Source: Lithodes maja
Taxonomy: Eukaryota; Arthropoda; Malacostraca; Decapoda; Lithodidae
Reading direction: 5' to 3'
Assembly: GCA_037953745.1 (NCBI GenBank)
Contig: JBAKBP010003066.1
Coordinates: forward strand, 1-64,000
Length of the DNA stretch: 64,000 nucleotides
Shown: positions 45,207 to 55,640 of the stretch, in pieces
Position numbering within the stretch: position 1 is the stretch's first letter
How the letters are laid out: each line of letters starts with the position of its first letter
Notes under the pieces: model-generated
Database searches by the model: none
What the model saw: the letters and a program-made list of their open reading frames with translations, nothing else
Told to the model about the DNA's origin: nothing
Position numbers and translations under genes: made by a program

Positions 45207-45281
45207 GATTCTGGGGGTTTCGAACCCTCGACCTTGCGGTCAGCGCTCAGGGCCCTAAACCACTCGGCTAACCCGACCCTT
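45207..45281 (-). repeat. tRNA-like sequence
   Basis: In minus sense it has TAGCCGAGTGGTTTAGGGC (A box) and GGTTCGAAACC (B box). The acceptor arms do not pair, so a SINE head or tRNA pseudogene. A (GT)n run adjoins at 45281-45300. Confidence 0.4.
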
Positions 45282-45300
45282 GTGTGTGTGTGTGTGTGCG

Positions 45301-46399
45301 TGTGGGTGTGGCAGAAGGCGAAATGCAAAGAGGCTAGACATTGTAATAATAGTGATAAAGAGGAAGGTAAACACGAAATAATGGTAACACTGCCACTAAT
45401 GATATTGACAACAGCATCAATAATAACAATAATAATTATAATAATAACATCAACAATAATAGTTAATGCCACACAATCATCATCAACAGTACCAACAATA
45501 TAATATCAATAATATACAATAATATCAACAAATGCATATGAGAGTGAGATGTTTATACAGTATATAAATATATGCTAAGCTTGGGTGAATTTATATGATA
45601 TTCTATGACAGGCAGATCTTAGGTATTATTAATATGTGTTAGTATAGTTGGGATCGAACTATTTTTGTACCAGTCTGTTCTTTCCAAAATTGGCTGAAAT
45701 AAGTTGTAGAGGCGAGCTGCAAGTGTTGGTCTTGGGGCATCTGGTGGGATTAAATTTCTGTGTCGTTGATGAACAATTTCATTTGTATGCAAACTGCTTG
45801 AGGTGGGCTGTCAGTGCAGGCAGGTTAACCCAGTGAATGTATCAATCATGCTTTTTAAAGTGGCGCCAATGCAAAAGATTTGGCTTCAATTCTGAATAAA
45901 ATGGTTATATTGTCCATATAAAGCAATATTACTGCTCCATATGCATGTATTTTACTTGTGTATTGTGCATGTGATCATTGAGGATCAGGAAAATGGGTGT
46001 AGAGAGCAAACATCCAGTGAAAAAAACAAATTATGGTGACGGTGGAGGCGTACGAGGGAGTGCGACATAGAAATGCCTTCGTTGCTTACCTGAGGCATAC
46101 TAAGCCCCCTGCTGTCTACCGTAAATGTAAGAGGGAGAAGGGATGCAGGGAGAGGGTCGGGGAGGGTCAAAGGACATATTTTAGGTACAAGGTGTGAAGT
46201 AGGAGAGAAATAAAAGAGGAGGGGGGGGAGAGGAAAGGGGGGGAGGGACACATGTAGAAGGAAAGCAGAGGGGGTGGAGGTGAAACAACCCACCTAAATA
46301 CATATTGCTTCCATTTCACTGGCTCTGGGGCATTTCTTGTGTGTGTGTTTTTTTTAATTTGTTTTTATTTGTTTTATTTTTATTTATTATTATTTTTTT
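45301..46399. other. Noncoding
   Basis: AT-rich, with an (ATAATA)-like stretch at 45410-45540 and purine-rich sequence at 46130-46280; no gene seen. Confidence 0.6.
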
Positions 46400-46775
46400 T
46401 TTTTTTTGTATGGGCTATCTTCCGGAATCAGCATCGCATTCGCCCAGTAGAATATTAGGGAAGGAGTGTCATGCCTGTTATGTTAAGTGTGGCGAGTGCT
46501 TCCTCGTAGCCAGAGTATGTGCTACCCAAGATGATCGTACGTGCCCTCCTCTGCACTCTCTCAAGTTGTCATTGTTTTGTCAGGGTTAGGGAGAAGGACC
46601 AGGCTGGGGAGGCATAGGTGAGCTTAGGCAGTATGAAGATGTTATATATGCTCTTTGGGTCACTCTCCAGCGCCCACATAGGACTCAACCGCCTTAGCAT
46701 AAACAACCTGTATGTGGCTATCCTGACTGTGTTCGCCACATGTTTCTACCAATTCAGCTTGTCCACAGTCAGGGG
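46400..46775 (-). pseudogene. LINE C-terminal fragment
   Basis: In minus sense it reads PLTVDKLNW, KHVANTVRIATYRLFMLRRL, IYNIFILPKLTYASPAWSFS, LERVQRRARTIILG and YEEALATLNI. These are standard post-RT blocks of CR1/jockey-type LINEs, with a few stops. It is cut by the palindromic element at 46778. Confidence 0.7.
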
Positions 46776-47369
46776 TATATGGAAGGAAGCCTAGGCCACT
46801 TTCAAAAAATGTATATGACAAAACTACGACGATTTGCGTGTTTTTATATATATGTTTTTTACTATAGATAGCTGAGATATTGGGGTTTCTTGTCTCCGTT
46901 TTTGCGGTATTAGATGTTCTAGGAATCTAGGGTGAAGGTGGTGATATGCTGTTTCACTGCCAATATTAGCAGCATCTGTTGTTAGACCGCGCTCTGTTTG
47001 TTTACATTTGGAAGCAACTGTCGAAGCCCGGGTGTTGCAGCGGACGAAGCGACCTTAACCTCTTCACAGCCATGGTGTTTATTTACATTACCATTTATTA
47101 TGGTTGAAGTTTGACGATTTTATGCAGTTGAATAAGGACCTACTCTACTCAGAGGGTTTTTTAAGATCGAATTTACAGCTATTAGTCCAAGAGGTAGATT
47201 ATAAGTTAAAGAAAATTGCATAATGGTAATCAGAATAATATAGAAGTTACTTTCTGGGCTTGAATCACTTCCACAATTATTTGTGTTCTCCTCTATTATT
47301 TCCGTACCCTCCAATATCAATAATACGGGCCCCTTTCGGAATAGGTACCAGGCACACATACTTGGTGTT

Positions 47370-47640
47370 AGGTGAGTGTTAGTCTTCTATCCAATGTAGG
47401 TTAGGTTGTTTGGTTAGGTTAATGACAAGGGATCAGGTGGTAGGTATGAAATAAACTAGGTACTAGAAACACTTACTACTGGTAGGTATGGGTTAATCTT
47501 GTATCCCACGTAGTACGTACTAAGATCACATACTAGGTGTTAGGTGAGGATTAGGTTCGTATTCCACGTACTAGGTACAAGGGACAAATACTACTTGGAA
47601 GGTAAGGGTTAGTCTTGTATCCCACGTACTAGTTACTAGC
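47370..47640. repeat. Minisatellite, left block
   Basis: Units of about 60 bp with 'TAGGTGTTAGGTGA' and 'CTTGTATCCCACGTACTAGG'. Same orientation as the right block at 53096-53275. Confidence 0.75.
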
Positions 47641-48143
47641 CTCTCTGCGGTGCACGGGGGGTTTTCTACAGGGTAATACTGTGCGCACCTATGATGATTT
47701 TGGGACCCATTGCCAATTTCGATAAAAAGTACATCATCGTGTAGGGAATGTTTGCGTGCATCGGCCCATATATATTTGACCCCCCAAAAAATGTCTGGGG
47801 GGGGTGGGGGAACGGTCCGTAGTTGAAAAATGTGGAGCGAATGGCACCGCGCGGCTAGATTGTCATCGAGCGGCGAGATTTCCCTGCCGAATTTTCACGC
47901 GCCCAGGGGATAGAAGGAGAGGGAGGAGGGGGTGGGTTACCGCGTATTATCACGTATATCTCCTTTTTTTAGCCCTTTTAGGCTATGTAGAGTATGTATA
48001 CGTGTGTAGGCCACCCATATAACAATGAATATGCCTCATAGTGACCAAAAATTGCAATATATAAGGGAATTATAAGATAATTTTTAGGCGGGAATGAAGA
48101 TGTGTTGGAGGTTTGGCGGCAATTTATGAGCTGAGAGTGTGGT

Positions 48144-48500
48144 TTACGCCATACATATCACTTATATCTTGTACTTAGAGCACTGTCATGCTATAATACA
48201 GACTTGTACATATGTAGACGTGCCATATATCAAAATATATACCGCATATAGACCAATTCATGCGATATTTACGCACATTATGAATGAGTTTCTATGCGTG
48301 AACCAAGGTGTGAGTGAGTTGTGTTGGGAATGAAAGGGGGAGAGGGTGTGTTACGCCATACATATCACTTATATCTTGTACTTAGAGCACTGTCATGCTA
48401 TAATACAGACTTGTACGTATGTAGACGTGCCATATATCAAAATATATACCGCATATAGACCAATTCATGCGATATTTACGCACATTATGAATGAGTTTCT
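48144..48500. repeat. 150-bp direct duplication
   Basis: 48144-48293 and 48351-48500 are identical except for one base (ACATATG against ACGTATG), with a 57-bp spacer. A recent local duplication. Confidence 0.95.
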
Positions 48501-49570
48501 AGCAGACGGAAGCCTGAAAGGGTGGGTGGGGGTGGGTGGGTGGGTGGGAGGGAGGCATGCAGGGAGTGAGTGAGTCGTGGAGAGAAGGAAGGCAGGCAGG
48601 GAGATCTCTAGATAGATAGCCAGCTTTGTGATAATTGTGGAGGCGCCCGAGGCGTATGGATGTCTTGGTATTTTGAACCTTATGTCTACCAGATGTCTGG
48701 TGTTCGTTGCCACCAAGAGGTCTACAATAACATGAGTCAAGAATGGAGAGAGAGAGAGAGAGAGAAACTGAGACATGCGTTTGTCGTACGTATAAATGGA
48801 CTTCAGAATTGCATTTTTATGCAAGCAGACATTGCATTTTAGACACATGTGTAGTACCACAGAAACATGTAGGCCATTGACTGTAAATAAAGTACTATAT
48901 TATAGACCAGCAACGAGGGTGGTCAGTAAACACAGGCAGATTGCCTTTTGTGATAGAGAGCAAAATATAGACTGGTGTCTCCTTACACTTGCGAAAGGGT
49001 AGATTGCCACCAGAGAAACTTATATTTATTTATTTCCAAGTAATATGCAATCTAAATGTATATTCGAGATCTACTGCAAGTATTTGTATGACAGTCATGA
49101 CTATGTATAATCCAATATACGCGCGTAGGTGAGACATAAGAAAGCTGGTTGAGCAATTTTCGACACCCACACAGTTATTATTCATTTTTATTTACAATAT
49201 TATACAATACAAATGTATTTGTGAAGAGTATTTTATGCATTATTGTATTTATACAAATTTTGTTCCCAGACAGAGCTGCTGTGTCTGGAGCATCAAGGAG
49301 CGGCAAGGGTCACCTCGTGACCGCTTGACCGTGTGAAAATGAGTGGAGTCACACTGAGAGGGGCAATTTTGCTGAGTGTTTGGGCAATTTTTGACAGACT
49401 AAAGTTATATAATTACTAATTCTTGACAGAGACAAACTTTTATAAACCTTTGCATGATATAATTGATAATCCCATCAATTTACAAACGTAAATTGGTGGG
49501 ATAATTCTTTTTTTTTTTGTATATTGTCATTTCGATTGTAGACACAAAGTTTTGAGCGATATTTGGTATG
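48501..49570. other. Noncoding
   Basis: G-rich simple repeats (48520-48600), a GA run near 48750, then AT-rich sequence. No gene seen. Confidence 0.6.
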
Positions 49571-49700
49571 AGCTCCTGTGGCATGGTTGGTAAGGTCGCG
49601 GACTGGAAAACTCAAAGTGTGGTAGGGTAGTGGGATCGAATCCAGGAGGGGGTTATGGGGAAGGTTTTATACTGTCTAGAACATTTTTGATTTTTTTTTT
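49571..49700 (+). repeat. tRNA-like SINE fragment
   Basis: TGGCATGGTTGGTAAGG (A box-like) and GGATCGAATCC (B box) with pairing CTCCTG / CAGGAG at the ends. A T-rich run follows at 49687-49705. 49706-50100 is AT-rich with no feature. Confidence 0.4.
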
Positions 49701-50104
49701 TTTTTACAAGATCATGCCATTGTATTCAAACAATATGAAATATTCATAGAATATATCATATTGTAAGAATACAATGACATGACCTTGTTTGTTTTTGTTT
49801 TTTTTATTGTTTTTTGTTATTATCTTATTAGGTTTGACAGGATTTATTGAAACATTTATTTTTGTACAATTCATTTGAGGTAAGAAAATAATTATATACA
49901 CATTACTTAGGCTAATAACAAACATATAAATTGATATACTAAAAAAAAAAGGCATATTACATGTAAATCTTTGAAACTTATAAACTAAATAATGAAACAT
50001 ACAATTATATAATGTAAAAGATATATCACAGGGACATCTTTGGAACTTATACATTATATAATATATATGTTACATTATGAGGTAGCATGATCAATTAGGT
50101 CAGG

Positions 50105-50236
50105 TCAGGTAAGGTAGGGCACGAGTCCAGGGCAGGGCAGGGCAGGGCAGGGGGGTGAGTCCAGGGCAGGGCAGGGCAGGGGGCGAGTCCAGGGCAGGGC
50201 ACGGGGCGAGTCCAGGGCAGGGCAGGGCAGGGGGCG
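50105..50236. repeat. GGGCA-rich minisatellite beside the transposase stop
   Basis: Four units of GAGTCCA plus runs of GGGCA. The plus strand has several sets of four G-triplets. It ends 4 bases before the stop codon of the transposase gene. Confidence 0.9.
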
Positions 50237-50240
50237 ACAC

Positions 50241-52877
50241 TCAATAATTCTTGAAGGTGTGGTAGTCCCTGAAGCAGTCACCCAGGCAGAGTGGAACTTT
50301 GCACTCGGTGCACATTGAGGTGACTCTTTTGGTGACATGGGGTTTCCTGACACTGGAGCTGCAGACGGTGCACTGCGCCTGCCTGTGACGAGTGCCAATC
50401 AGCTCGGTGTTGGTTGGGTAGTGTCTTTCGACACCCAGCTGGATGCGGTCAGGAACGTGATCCCCACGCCATGCCGTACGTCTTTGAGTGGTGGTGCCAT
50501 ACTTCTCCAGGAGTTGGTATGAGACGTTGTACACGAACTCCCGGAATTTCAGCTTCTGGTTTGGGGACATATCCTTCTTCACCAACCACAAGTTGTAGGC
50601 GTTGAGCATCGTGATATCAACTAGGTGGACGAAGAGCTTGTGATACCACTTCACAATCTTCCTCAAACACTCAACGCCTGACAGCTGACAGTCAGACTTG
50701 TCCACCAGGCGCATGTTCTTAGTGTAGTCCACTACCATGTCGGGCTTGTAGATGGTCTTCCTGGTTCGGTAGTGGATTTTGCCAGAATCCATCTGGGCAC
50801 CTGTGTGGACGGTGGAAAGAAGGTGGACGTCTCGTTTGTCCTTCCACTTCAGGGCTATGACTTTCCCACACTTTTCGAGCTGCTTGTATTTCTGCCCCTT
50901 TCGTCGCCTTCTTCGCACATGCCTCTCGCGGTGTTCCTGGGCCAGGTCGTCTTCAGAAGGTGTGTCACTGGAGGAGGCATCTGTAAGAGGAATGACATTA
51001 CCGGTGAACTTAGGCATAAACTTTCTTGTCTTTCTGACAGTCCCACATGACCCCGTTTGGTTGTCATGAAGAAACTGGCAAAGAGCAGGAGAAGTATACC
51101 AGTTGTCAGTGTAGATGATGTGGCCTTTGCCCAGGTAAGGTGCCAACATTTTCCTGACGATGGCACCTGACATGCCCATGGGGTCATTGGCAGCGGCTTT
51201 CGGTATGTCAATGTCAGTGCCTGCATACACGATCATGTCAAGCACTATTCCAGTTTCACAGTCACAGAAAACGAAGAGCTTGATTCCGAACCTATGCCTT
51301 TTCAAGGGGATATACTGCTTGAAAACAAGACGTCCTTTGAAGAGCACGAGCGACTCATCAATCACCAAATTGAGGAAGGGGTAAAAGTATTTCCTATACC
51401 TCTCCAACAACATGGTGAACACATCCCCACATCCCGACAATCTGTTAGGATTGTCGTTGTCTGCAAAGTGCATAAATCTTAGCAGCAACAAAAATCCGTC
51501 ACGAGTCATGAACTTATTGAAAGTTGGGGTGGCGATGAGAGGGTCGTGCTTCCAATAGTGTTGCAACACATGCTTCTTGATCAGAGGCATGAGGAACAAC
51601 AAGGCAAAGAACGTCATAAATTCTTCCACAGTCGCATCCACCCAGCCTCGTATTCTCGCTTTTGGAGAAACGACGTCCAATCTGCCAAACACCCACCTGT
51701 AGTAGGCGATTGTTTGGGCAACGATGTACGTCATTACCTCCATATCGAAAAAAGCGAGGAAGAAGTCGCTTTCGTTCGCTTGATCGTCACAGGGCCAGTC
51801 GTCAGTTGGTCCTGACGTCCCAGGATTGAACTGGGGCACGTCAGGTACAAAATTGACCCCGTCAGACCAATCGAATGAAGGCAGCCCAGGGATCGGAATA
51901 TCGTCTGCGTCTCCTTCAGCGTCTGAAATATCGCTTCCATGGTCGCGATACAGCACTGCATCATCATCACCCTCCTCTTCACTTGACAGACGATGCCCTT
52001 CCTCATTCTCGTCACCGACGTCGGACTCACTCCCACTGTCCACTCCCAAATCCCCCCACCCTTGGTCCCGTGCTAGGGCTTCGTCGTCGAAACCCGGGCT
52101 GCCAATGCCCTGCGAATCACCATCAAACAGCAGGGCGGCATACTTTGATGGTGTCAGAGTTTTCCGGGTCACTTTAGCACGTGCGGGAGTCTTATGGACA
52201 GGGACAGCAGAGGCGGTGGCAGGGGCGGCGGCAGGGGCAGCAGTGGTGCGTGGTCTTGTGGCCCTGGAGGCTGGCAAGATGATGGTTGTGCCTGTCGCCC
52301 TTCTCTCTGTTCCTTGGGCATGGGCGGCAGGGGCAGCAGGGGCAGCAGGGCCGGCAGGGACACCAGGGCCAGCAGTCGCTTTCCCTCTCCCTTTCCCCTT
52401 CCCCTTCCCCTTCCCTTTTCCTTGGGCAGGGGCAGCAGGGGCGGCAGGGGCAGCCGGGCCAGGGGCGGCTGGTGGTGGTGGTGGTGGTAGGGTCACTGTG
52501 GCTGGCGTACGGGTTCTCTTCCCTACGCCCGTGCCTTTAATTTTTCCTGCCCCCGCAGGTTCTGCAGCCCTAGGGCGGCCTCCTGCGTCGCTGGTACCGG
52601 TGGCAGTGGTGGCAGTGGTGGTGGTAGTGGTTGTTGCAGTGGCCTGGGTCGTGGTGGCAGTGTCCCGAAACACCAATGACCTCTGTACCTTTGTCGTGCT
52701 TGCACGTGTTTTTCGTGCTTTGGGTGCTGGTGTTTCGTCCTCCGAGCTGTATGGCATGTCGTACTGGTAGCTAGGGTCTTTAGCAGCCACCCTCTGCCTT
52801 CCACGGCAGCTAACACCACCAGAAGGAGGGCTGGTTGTGTCATCAGGGAGCGAGCGTGATGGACGTATGGGCTCCAT
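50241..52877 (-). CDS. piggyBac transposase, apparently intact
   Basis: The frame is open from 53147, but the ATG at 52877 (MEPIRPSRSLPDDTT) fits best: sequence before it is low-complexity and lies in the upstream region. The protein is 878 residues. N-terminal third: disordered, with threonine runs, Ala/Pro blocks, a (GK)n stretch and acidic clusters. Catalytic core: NLVIDESLVLFKGR (D507), IIYTDNWYTSP (D591) and NMRLVDKSDC (D726), matching the three aspartates of piggyBac. C-terminus: cysteine-rich zinc-binding domain, C-x2-C...CTEC...LCLGDCF...YH. No stop or frameshift. The core of known transposases is about 600 residues; the excess is the long N-terminus. It acts by cut-and-paste at TTAA sites. 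Confidence 0.93.
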   Translation of the reverse strand: MEPIRPSRSLPDDTTSPPSGGVSCRGRQRVAAKDPSYQYDMPYSSEDETPAPKARKTRASTTKVQRSLVFRDTATTTQATATTTTTTTATTATGTSDAGGRPRAAEPAGAGKIKGTGVGKRTRTPATVTLPPPPPPAAPGPAAPAAPAAPAQGKGKGKGKGKGRGKATAGPGVPAGPAAPAAPAAHAQGTERRATGTTIILPASRATRPRTTAAPAAAPATASAVPVHKTPARAKVTRKTLTPSKYAALLFDGDSQGIGSPGFDDEALARDQGWGDLGVDSGSESDVGDENEEGHRLSSEEEGDDDAVLYRDHGSDISDAEGDADDIPIPGLPSFDWSDGVNFVPDVPQFNPGTSGPTDDWPCDDQANESDFFLAFFDMEVMTYIVAQTIAYYRWVFGRLDVVSPKARIRGWVDATVEEFMTFFALLFLMPLIKKHVLQHYWKHDPLIATPTFNKFMTRDGFLLLLRFMHFADNDNPNRLSGCGDVFTMLLERYRKYFYPFLNLVIDESLVLFKGRLVFKQYIPLKRHRFGIKLFVFCDCETGIVLDMIVYAGTDIDIPKAAANDPMGMSGAIVRKMLAPYLGKGHIIYTDNWYTSPALCQFLHDNQTGSCGTVRKTRKFMPKFTGNVIPLTDASSSDTPSEDDLAQEHRERHVRRRRRKGQKYKQLEKCGKVIALKWKDKRDVHLLSTVHTGAQMDSGKIHYRTRKTIYKPDMVVDYTKNMRLVDKSDCQLSGVECLRKIVKWYHKLFVHLVDITMLNAYNLWLVKKDMSPNQKLKFREFVYNVSYQLLEKYGTTTQRRTAWRGDHVPDRIQLGVERHYPTNTELIGTRHRQAQCTVCSSSVRKPHVTKRVTSMCTECKVPLCLGDCFRDYHTFKNY

Positions 52878-53095
52878 GACTAGTGCTTGGTTACTGGCGC
52901 GGTGGTGCTTGCACGAGTGCGGGGCGAGCGTTTGGCGGGGTGGTGTTGAGAGTTGACATGTAGTACTATACCCACACCAATTTTCAGCCGCCTGGCTATA
53001 AACCCGCGGTTTTGGTACGCGTTCAAAAGCTCTGCTCTTAAGAGTCTTCCCGCAGTCCGCCGGGGGAACTCTTAAGAGTCTCCCCACAGCTCCCG

Positions 53096-53275
53096 GGCTA
53101 GAGACACTTATATAAGGTTTTAGGAGAGGGTTACTCTTGTATCTCACACAATAGGTACTAGGGACACATACTAGTTGTTAGGCAAGGCTTTTAGTCTTGT
53201 ATCCCACGTACTAGGTACTAGGGACACATACTAGGTGTTAGGTGAAGGTTAGTCTTATATCTATTGTTTGGGTGG
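53096..53275. repeat. Minisatellite, right block
   Basis: Units with 'TACTAGGGACACATACTAG' and 'CTTGTATCCCACGTACTAGG', as at 47370-47640. The break points (...TTACTAG at 47640 and CTAGAGACAC at 53094) would rejoin a unit. Confidence 0.75.
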
Positions 53276-53679
53276 ATAGTGATTACCAGCCCGCAAAAGG
53301 AACTTATCAAACTTAAATACAAATATTAATATGAGATATACAAAATAGACAAAATATCATCCATGGAATTAACGTCGCTTCATCCACTCCGACGCACGGG
53401 CATCCTCCATTACTGACATGCTTCCGCATCTAAAACAACTGTTGCCTCCAATATTGGCCATGAAACATTGTATCGCCCCAATCACCTCAGAACGTCTAAC
53501 ACCACAAAACAGTGAACACCAGAAACCCAAATAGCCCAGCTACTATCTATGGTAATATGTAGAAAACGCAAAGCGTTGTAGTTTTTTAAAGTGGCGCTAG
53601 GCTCCCTTCCAAATACCAGTTTAGGTAATTCAATATTTAATGTAATGGCTTGTGATATATCCCATACTCACAGATGATG

Positions 53680-54715
53680 ATCTGGAAGAGGTTTATTCAG
53701 CCTGTGTCTCCAGTTCTATATTAAACTCACTAGCCAGTACGATGTGTTATTTGCTATTTTTATGTGTTCTTTGTAATTAAATTTTATTTCTTGGTTATGC
53801 CACGTTTCATCCAACTTTTTTTCAATCTTTTTTACAGATTCTGAGGCAACCGCATATTCTGGTAGATCATTCCAACAATTCACCGCTCTGCAGCAGAAAG
53901 AATTCTTCTTTTTTCTATTGCTGGTTCTTGGTTTGTAGATCTTCTTGGTGTGTCCTCTTGTTTTAGAATCCTGTCTGAGAGTGAATAATTGTCCTCACAC
54001 ACATTTTGGTCGAACACACCACATAGGATTTTATGTTTCAATCATATCACCCATAGTCCTTTGGTACACTAGAGTTGGTAAATCTATTTTCCTCAGCCTT
54101 TCCTCATAACTCAAGTTTCTAAATTCCGGAATCAGTTTGGTTGCCCTACGCTGTACATTCTCCACCGCATCAATATCCTTTATCAGGAATAGACACCACA
54201 CCTGATTTGCATATTCTAAACGCAGCCTAACTAATGCTACATAAAGAGCCTTGAACATCTCTTGGTCCAGCGTCAGGAATGTCCATCTAATTAGTACAAC
54301 AATTTGGTTAGATATATATTTTTTTGTTCAGCCAAGTGATCCGAGAATGTTAATTTGTTTTCAATTACTACACCAATATCTTTCTCTGCTTCACCCTTTC
54401 TCATTTCCCCACATAGAGTATAACATGGGTCTCCAACATCCGATCTACCAATCCTCATCTGCTTACATTTTTCAGGATGAAATTCCAGTAGCCACTAACT
54501 TTTCTGACCATAATTCCATGTTATTTATGTCCTCTTGCATTTTATGACAGTCATTGACATCTTTGATTGTATGGAATATTTTTGTATCATCAGCATATAA
54601 ATACTGGTATGTTTCACTACTATTTTTCATTACCTCTGGCAAGTCATTGATGAAAATCACAAAAAGCATTGGCCCAAACACTGATCCCTGTGGCACACCA
54701 CTCATCACCACTGCC
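53680..54715 (-). pseudogene. LINE fragment: second half of RT and C-terminus
   Basis: In minus sense: VVMSGVPQGSVFGPMLFVIFI, YLYADDTKIF (catalytic YADD), then MELWSEKLVATGISS; after a frame break LVRLRLEYANQVW and VENVQRRATKLIPEFRNLSYEER; the tail near 53860 resembles CCRAVNCWNDLPEYAV. 5'-truncated. The gap between the RT and C-terminal frames (54259-54470) is coding-like but shifted. Confidence 0.75.
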
Positions 54716-55433
54716 CACTCCGATGTGTGAGCGTGTTTATGGATGTATGTGTGCTCGTATGAGAGTGTTCTGCATGTAGGCTGCGTTTTGCCTGTGTTGT
54801 GTGTCTGTGATCGTTTGAGCTTACTTTTATATTTGCTTGTTTAAAAATACTTAAGTTACTCAACAAGGTCGTTTTCTTTATACGATCTTGCATAGAAAAT
54901 AGTTTATTTAGGGGAAACATATTTGGTATAATTATGATGGGCAATCCCACGTAATTACCATTGTCAATGTTTATTACTTACCAAGACAGTGAAACTAAGG
55001 TGTTTATGTAGTTTAAAAATGCAAAAATGTTTACATTTTTGATTAAAACTGCTATTCAAAAAGTAAATACCTGTATTGTTGTTGGTATTCATGGACAAGT
55101 CTTCCCACATAGCAATATACGTTGTGAAAATGCTAGCACAAATGAAAACTATACATATGATAGATGTGGGTGAGTATTGCTTAACTCTATAATACTTCGG
55201 AGCTCCTGTCTGAACGGACATAGGCCTATATATCCTTTTGTGAAATCTCACCTGGATGCCCTCTGTAAACACAGTCCCTCCCCCGAGAGAGGGACTGATA
55301 ACATATAATTTGTTCTGTTTATCCTAAAGATAAGTTACCGATAAGGAGGATTTATATATTTTATTAATGCAGGCAGGAAATTATATTCAGCTTAGGAAGA
55401 AACAATTGGTAATGAAATGGCTAAATAGTATCC
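54716..55433. other. Noncoding
   Basis: AT-rich; GTGT-rich 54720-54810; no gene seen. Confidence 0.6.
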
Positions 55434-55640
55434 AATTGAACATTCAAACTGTGACATGTGCTTCTCAAGTTGAATGAAATAGTCTGAATATAGTTAAACA
55501 AAAGCGTATTTGGGTCATCTGATTGAAAGGGTTAATTCCTTCAGTAAGGTGCTACCTTATTACGTTTAATTCTGGTTAAATTAGACGATTTTATGCAGTC
55601 AAAGAAAGACCCTTGTTATTCAGAGTGTTTATTGACATCG
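55434..55640. mobile_element. TTAA MITE (family A) relics
   Basis: GAATGAAATAGTCTGAATAT with AAAGGGTTAA at 55480-55545, and TTAGACGATTTTATGCAGTC at 55581-55600: the two halves of the family, rearranged. Confidence 0.45.

Larger units (their letters stand above)
47059..53368 (-). mobile_element. TTAA-flanked insert carrying a piggyBac transposase
   Basis: Lies between TTAA 47055-47058 and 53369-53372 (the two would be the target duplication). The left end CCTCTTCACAGCC resembles family A MITE ends and is followed by the same GACGATTTTATGCAGTTGAA text. The right end (...CATCCATGGAA) is not a clear inverse of it, so the ends may be decayed or the insert composite: matching minisatellite blocks flank the core at 47641-53095. 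Confidence 0.55.
46778..53613. mobile_element. Palindromic element split at its centre by a TTAA insertion
   Basis: Arms 46778-47054 and 53373-53613 are imperfect inverted repeats over their whole length. Outer ends read TATGGAAGGAAGCCTAGG against CCTAGCG..-type text ending in CTTCCAAA; inner ends read GACGAAGCGACC and CGTCGCTTCATCC. Possible TA duplication outside (46776-46777, 53614-53615). Joined at TTAA, the inner ends form a near-perfect palindrome, GAAGCGAC-CTTAAC-GTCGCTTC. Confidence 0.7.

Noticed and set aside
51826..52770. 314-codon plus-strand frame opposite the piggyBac gene
   Set aside because: Low-complexity shadow of the Ala/Pro/Gly-rich N-terminal coding on the other strand.
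53033..53080. The two ACTCTTAAGAGT-like palindromes as piggyBac target duplications
   Set aside because: Both lie on the same side of the gene and no matching terminus is found on the other side; TTAA at 47055 and 53369 fits better.
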